The notes under the pieces: generated by a model
What the model was told of the DNA's origin: nothing
Database searches by the model: none
The model's input: the letters and a program-made list of their open reading frames with translations, nothing else
From: an uncultured Collinsella sp.
Lineage (GTDB): Bacteria; Actinomycetota; Coriobacteriia; Coriobacteriales; Coriobacteriaceae
DNA length: 6,655 bases
Direction of reading: 5' to 3'
Assembly: GCA_902494935.1 (NCBI GenBank)
Contig: CABUVH010000110.1
Location: 1 to 6,655, forward strand
Shown here: positions 5,776 through 6,655 of the stretch, piece by piece
Layout: each line of letters begins with the position of its first letter
Numbering within the stretch: position 1 is the stretch's first letter
Translations under genes and position numbers: made by a program

Positions 5776-6508
5776 GACCGTCATTATGGGAACGGGCCGC
5801 ATGGGCTCGCTCATCCGCACCACCGCCGAGGGCGCTGTCGACGCCGCCGGGCAGCCCGTTTTTGATATCGTCGCCCAGATCGGTTTTGATCTGTCCGAGC
5901 TCGAGGGCGCCCCGGCAGCCGACGTCATCATCGACTTCTCGAACGTCGTGACCTTCGATGCCGTCGTCGCCTATGTCGAGCGCACGGGTGCCGCGTTGGT
6001 CTCGGGCACCACGGGCTACACGCCCGATCAGATGGACCGCCTGCGCGAGCTGGGTCAGAGCGCCCGCATCATGCACTCCGGCAATTACTCCATCGGTATC
6101 GCAGCCCTGCGTCATCTGGTAGCACAGGCCACACGCGAGCTGCCCGGCTTTGACTGCGAGATCGTCGAGACGCACCACAACCAAAAGGTTGACGCCCCGA
6201 GCGGCACTGCCAAGCTACTGCTCGACGCCGTCGTCGAAGCTGAACCCGAGGCAGACTACCACCCCGTCTATGGCCGCGAGGGCATGTGCGGCGCGCGTGA
6301 CCCCAAGGAAATCGGCATGCACTCGCTGCGCGGTGGCACTGTCGCCGGCGTGCACGAAGTGAGTTTCTTTGGCCAGGGCGAGGAGGTCACGCTCACCCAC
6401 CGCGCCACGAGCCGTCAGATCTTTGTCAACGGCGCCCTGGCCGCCGCCCAGAAGCTCGTCACCCGCGAACCCGGCTTCTATACGTTCGACCAGGTCATGT
6501 TTGCCTAA
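5768..6508 (+). CDS. dapB: 4-hydroxy-tetrahydrodipicolinate reductase
   Basis: DapB reduces the DapA product to tetrahydrodipicolinate with NAD(P)H, in the cytoplasm. The 246 residues match the shorter Gram-positive form of the family. The N-terminal Rossmann fold has GTGRMG (8-13) for the dinucleotide, then IIDFS (54-58) and SGTTGY (79-84). The C-terminal domain carries the family signature EIVETHHNQKVDAPSGTA (131-148), with catalytic His136/His137, Lys140 and the Gly-Thr pair that binds substrate, followed by GVHEVSF (194-200) and HRATSR (211-216). The start is a TTG with GGGAG 9 bases upstream. The next ATG, at 5786, would cut off the first beta strand, so TTG is preferred. It overlaps the dapA stop by 8 bases, implying translational coupling and control by the same riboswitch. 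Confidence 0.93.
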   Translation: MIKTVIMGTGRMGSLIRTTAEGAVDAAGQPVFDIVAQIGFDLSELEGAPAADVIIDFSNVVTFDAVVAYVERTGAALVSGTTGYTPDQMDRLRELGQSARIMHSGNYSIGIAALRHLVAQATRELPGFDCEIVETHHNQKVDAPSGTAKLLLDAVVEAEPEADYHPVYGREGMCGARDPKEIGMHSLRGGTVAGVHEVSFFGQGEEVTLTHRATSRQIFVNGALAAAQKLVTREPGFYTFDQVMFA

Positions 6509-6547
6509 CCAGGTATCAACCGGATCCACCCAAAGGAGAGACAGCAA

Positions 6548-6655
6548 ATGAGCAATGCAGCCGAGATGGATGCGCAGGAGATTATCAACTACATCGCCAC
6601 CGCGCCTAAAAAGACGCCCGTCAAGCTGTATGTGCGCGAGAAGCCCGGCATGAAG
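6548..6655 (+). CDS. dapH: Tetrahydrodipicolinate N-acetyltransferase, N-terminal fragment (runs off the window)
   Basis: Only 36 codons are present; the 3' end lies beyond the window. MDAQEIINYIATAPKKTPVK followed by LYV closely resembles the start of Bacillus-type DapH (N-terminal domain ahead of the left-handed beta-helix), which acetylates tetrahydrodipicolinate with acetyl-CoA. AAGGAG lies 9 bases before the ATG. It follows dapB by 39 bases in the same direction. DapH rather than succinylase DapD or aminotransferase DapL implies the N-acetyl branch of diaminopimelate synthesis. The call rests on a short stretch plus context. Confidence 0.8.
   Translation, partial: MSNAAEMDAQEIINYIATAPKKTPVKLYVREKPGMK

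Noticed and set aside
5197..5931. A 244-codon open frame on the minus strand opposite dapA and dapB
   Set aside because: It lies fully antisense to two genes with intact catalytic motifs, has no recognisable domain, and is explained by high GC and codon bias.

Overview
The window looks like chromosomal DNA of a high-GC Gram-positive gut bacterium. Codon use and the gene set point to Coriobacteriia, probably Collinsella or a close relative, but this is inferred from protein style and not from a marker gene. It falls into two divergent blocks separated by a regulatory region of about 380 bases (3088-3465). There are no tRNAs, rRNAs, CRISPR arrays, insertion sequences or phage genes.

Left block (minus strand, 3087 down to 1). 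First comes an M20D-type metallo-amidohydrolase (1900-3087). A small multi-spanning membrane protein follows only 2 bases later (1574-1897). A 163-base gap then holds a striking inverted repeat that can bury the ribosome binding site of the next gene, a membrane-anchored FxLYD-domain protein (967-1410). Next are an XRE-like helix-turn-helix protein (512-934) and the N-terminal part of a serine/threonine protein kinase that runs off the window (425 to 1).

Right block (plus strand, 3238 to the end). This is a lysine/diaminopimelate operon. A lysine riboswitch aptamer (3238-3394) and a self-consistent expression platform (3388-3455) lead into a 769-codon open frame that joins diaminopimelate decarboxylase (LysA, last step) to 4-hydroxy-tetrahydrodipicolinate synthase (DapA, first committed step). 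There is no stop codon between them, yet a good Shine-Dalgarno and ATG sit at the start of the DapA part. dapB overlaps the end of dapA by 8 bases. The first 36 codons of a DapH-type tetrahydrodipicolinate N-acetyltransferase begin at 6548.

Functionally, the right block makes meso-diaminopimelate for peptidoglycan and lysine for protein, with lysine feeding back on the transcript. DapH implies the N-acetylated branch of the pathway, which needs an N-acetyl-diaminopimelate deacetylase of the M20D family. The divergent M20D gene is therefore a candidate for that step, although its own motifs do not prove the substrate. The most notable observations are the LysA-DapA joined frame, the riboswitch switch helix, and the SD-sequestering leader upstream of the FxLYD gene.
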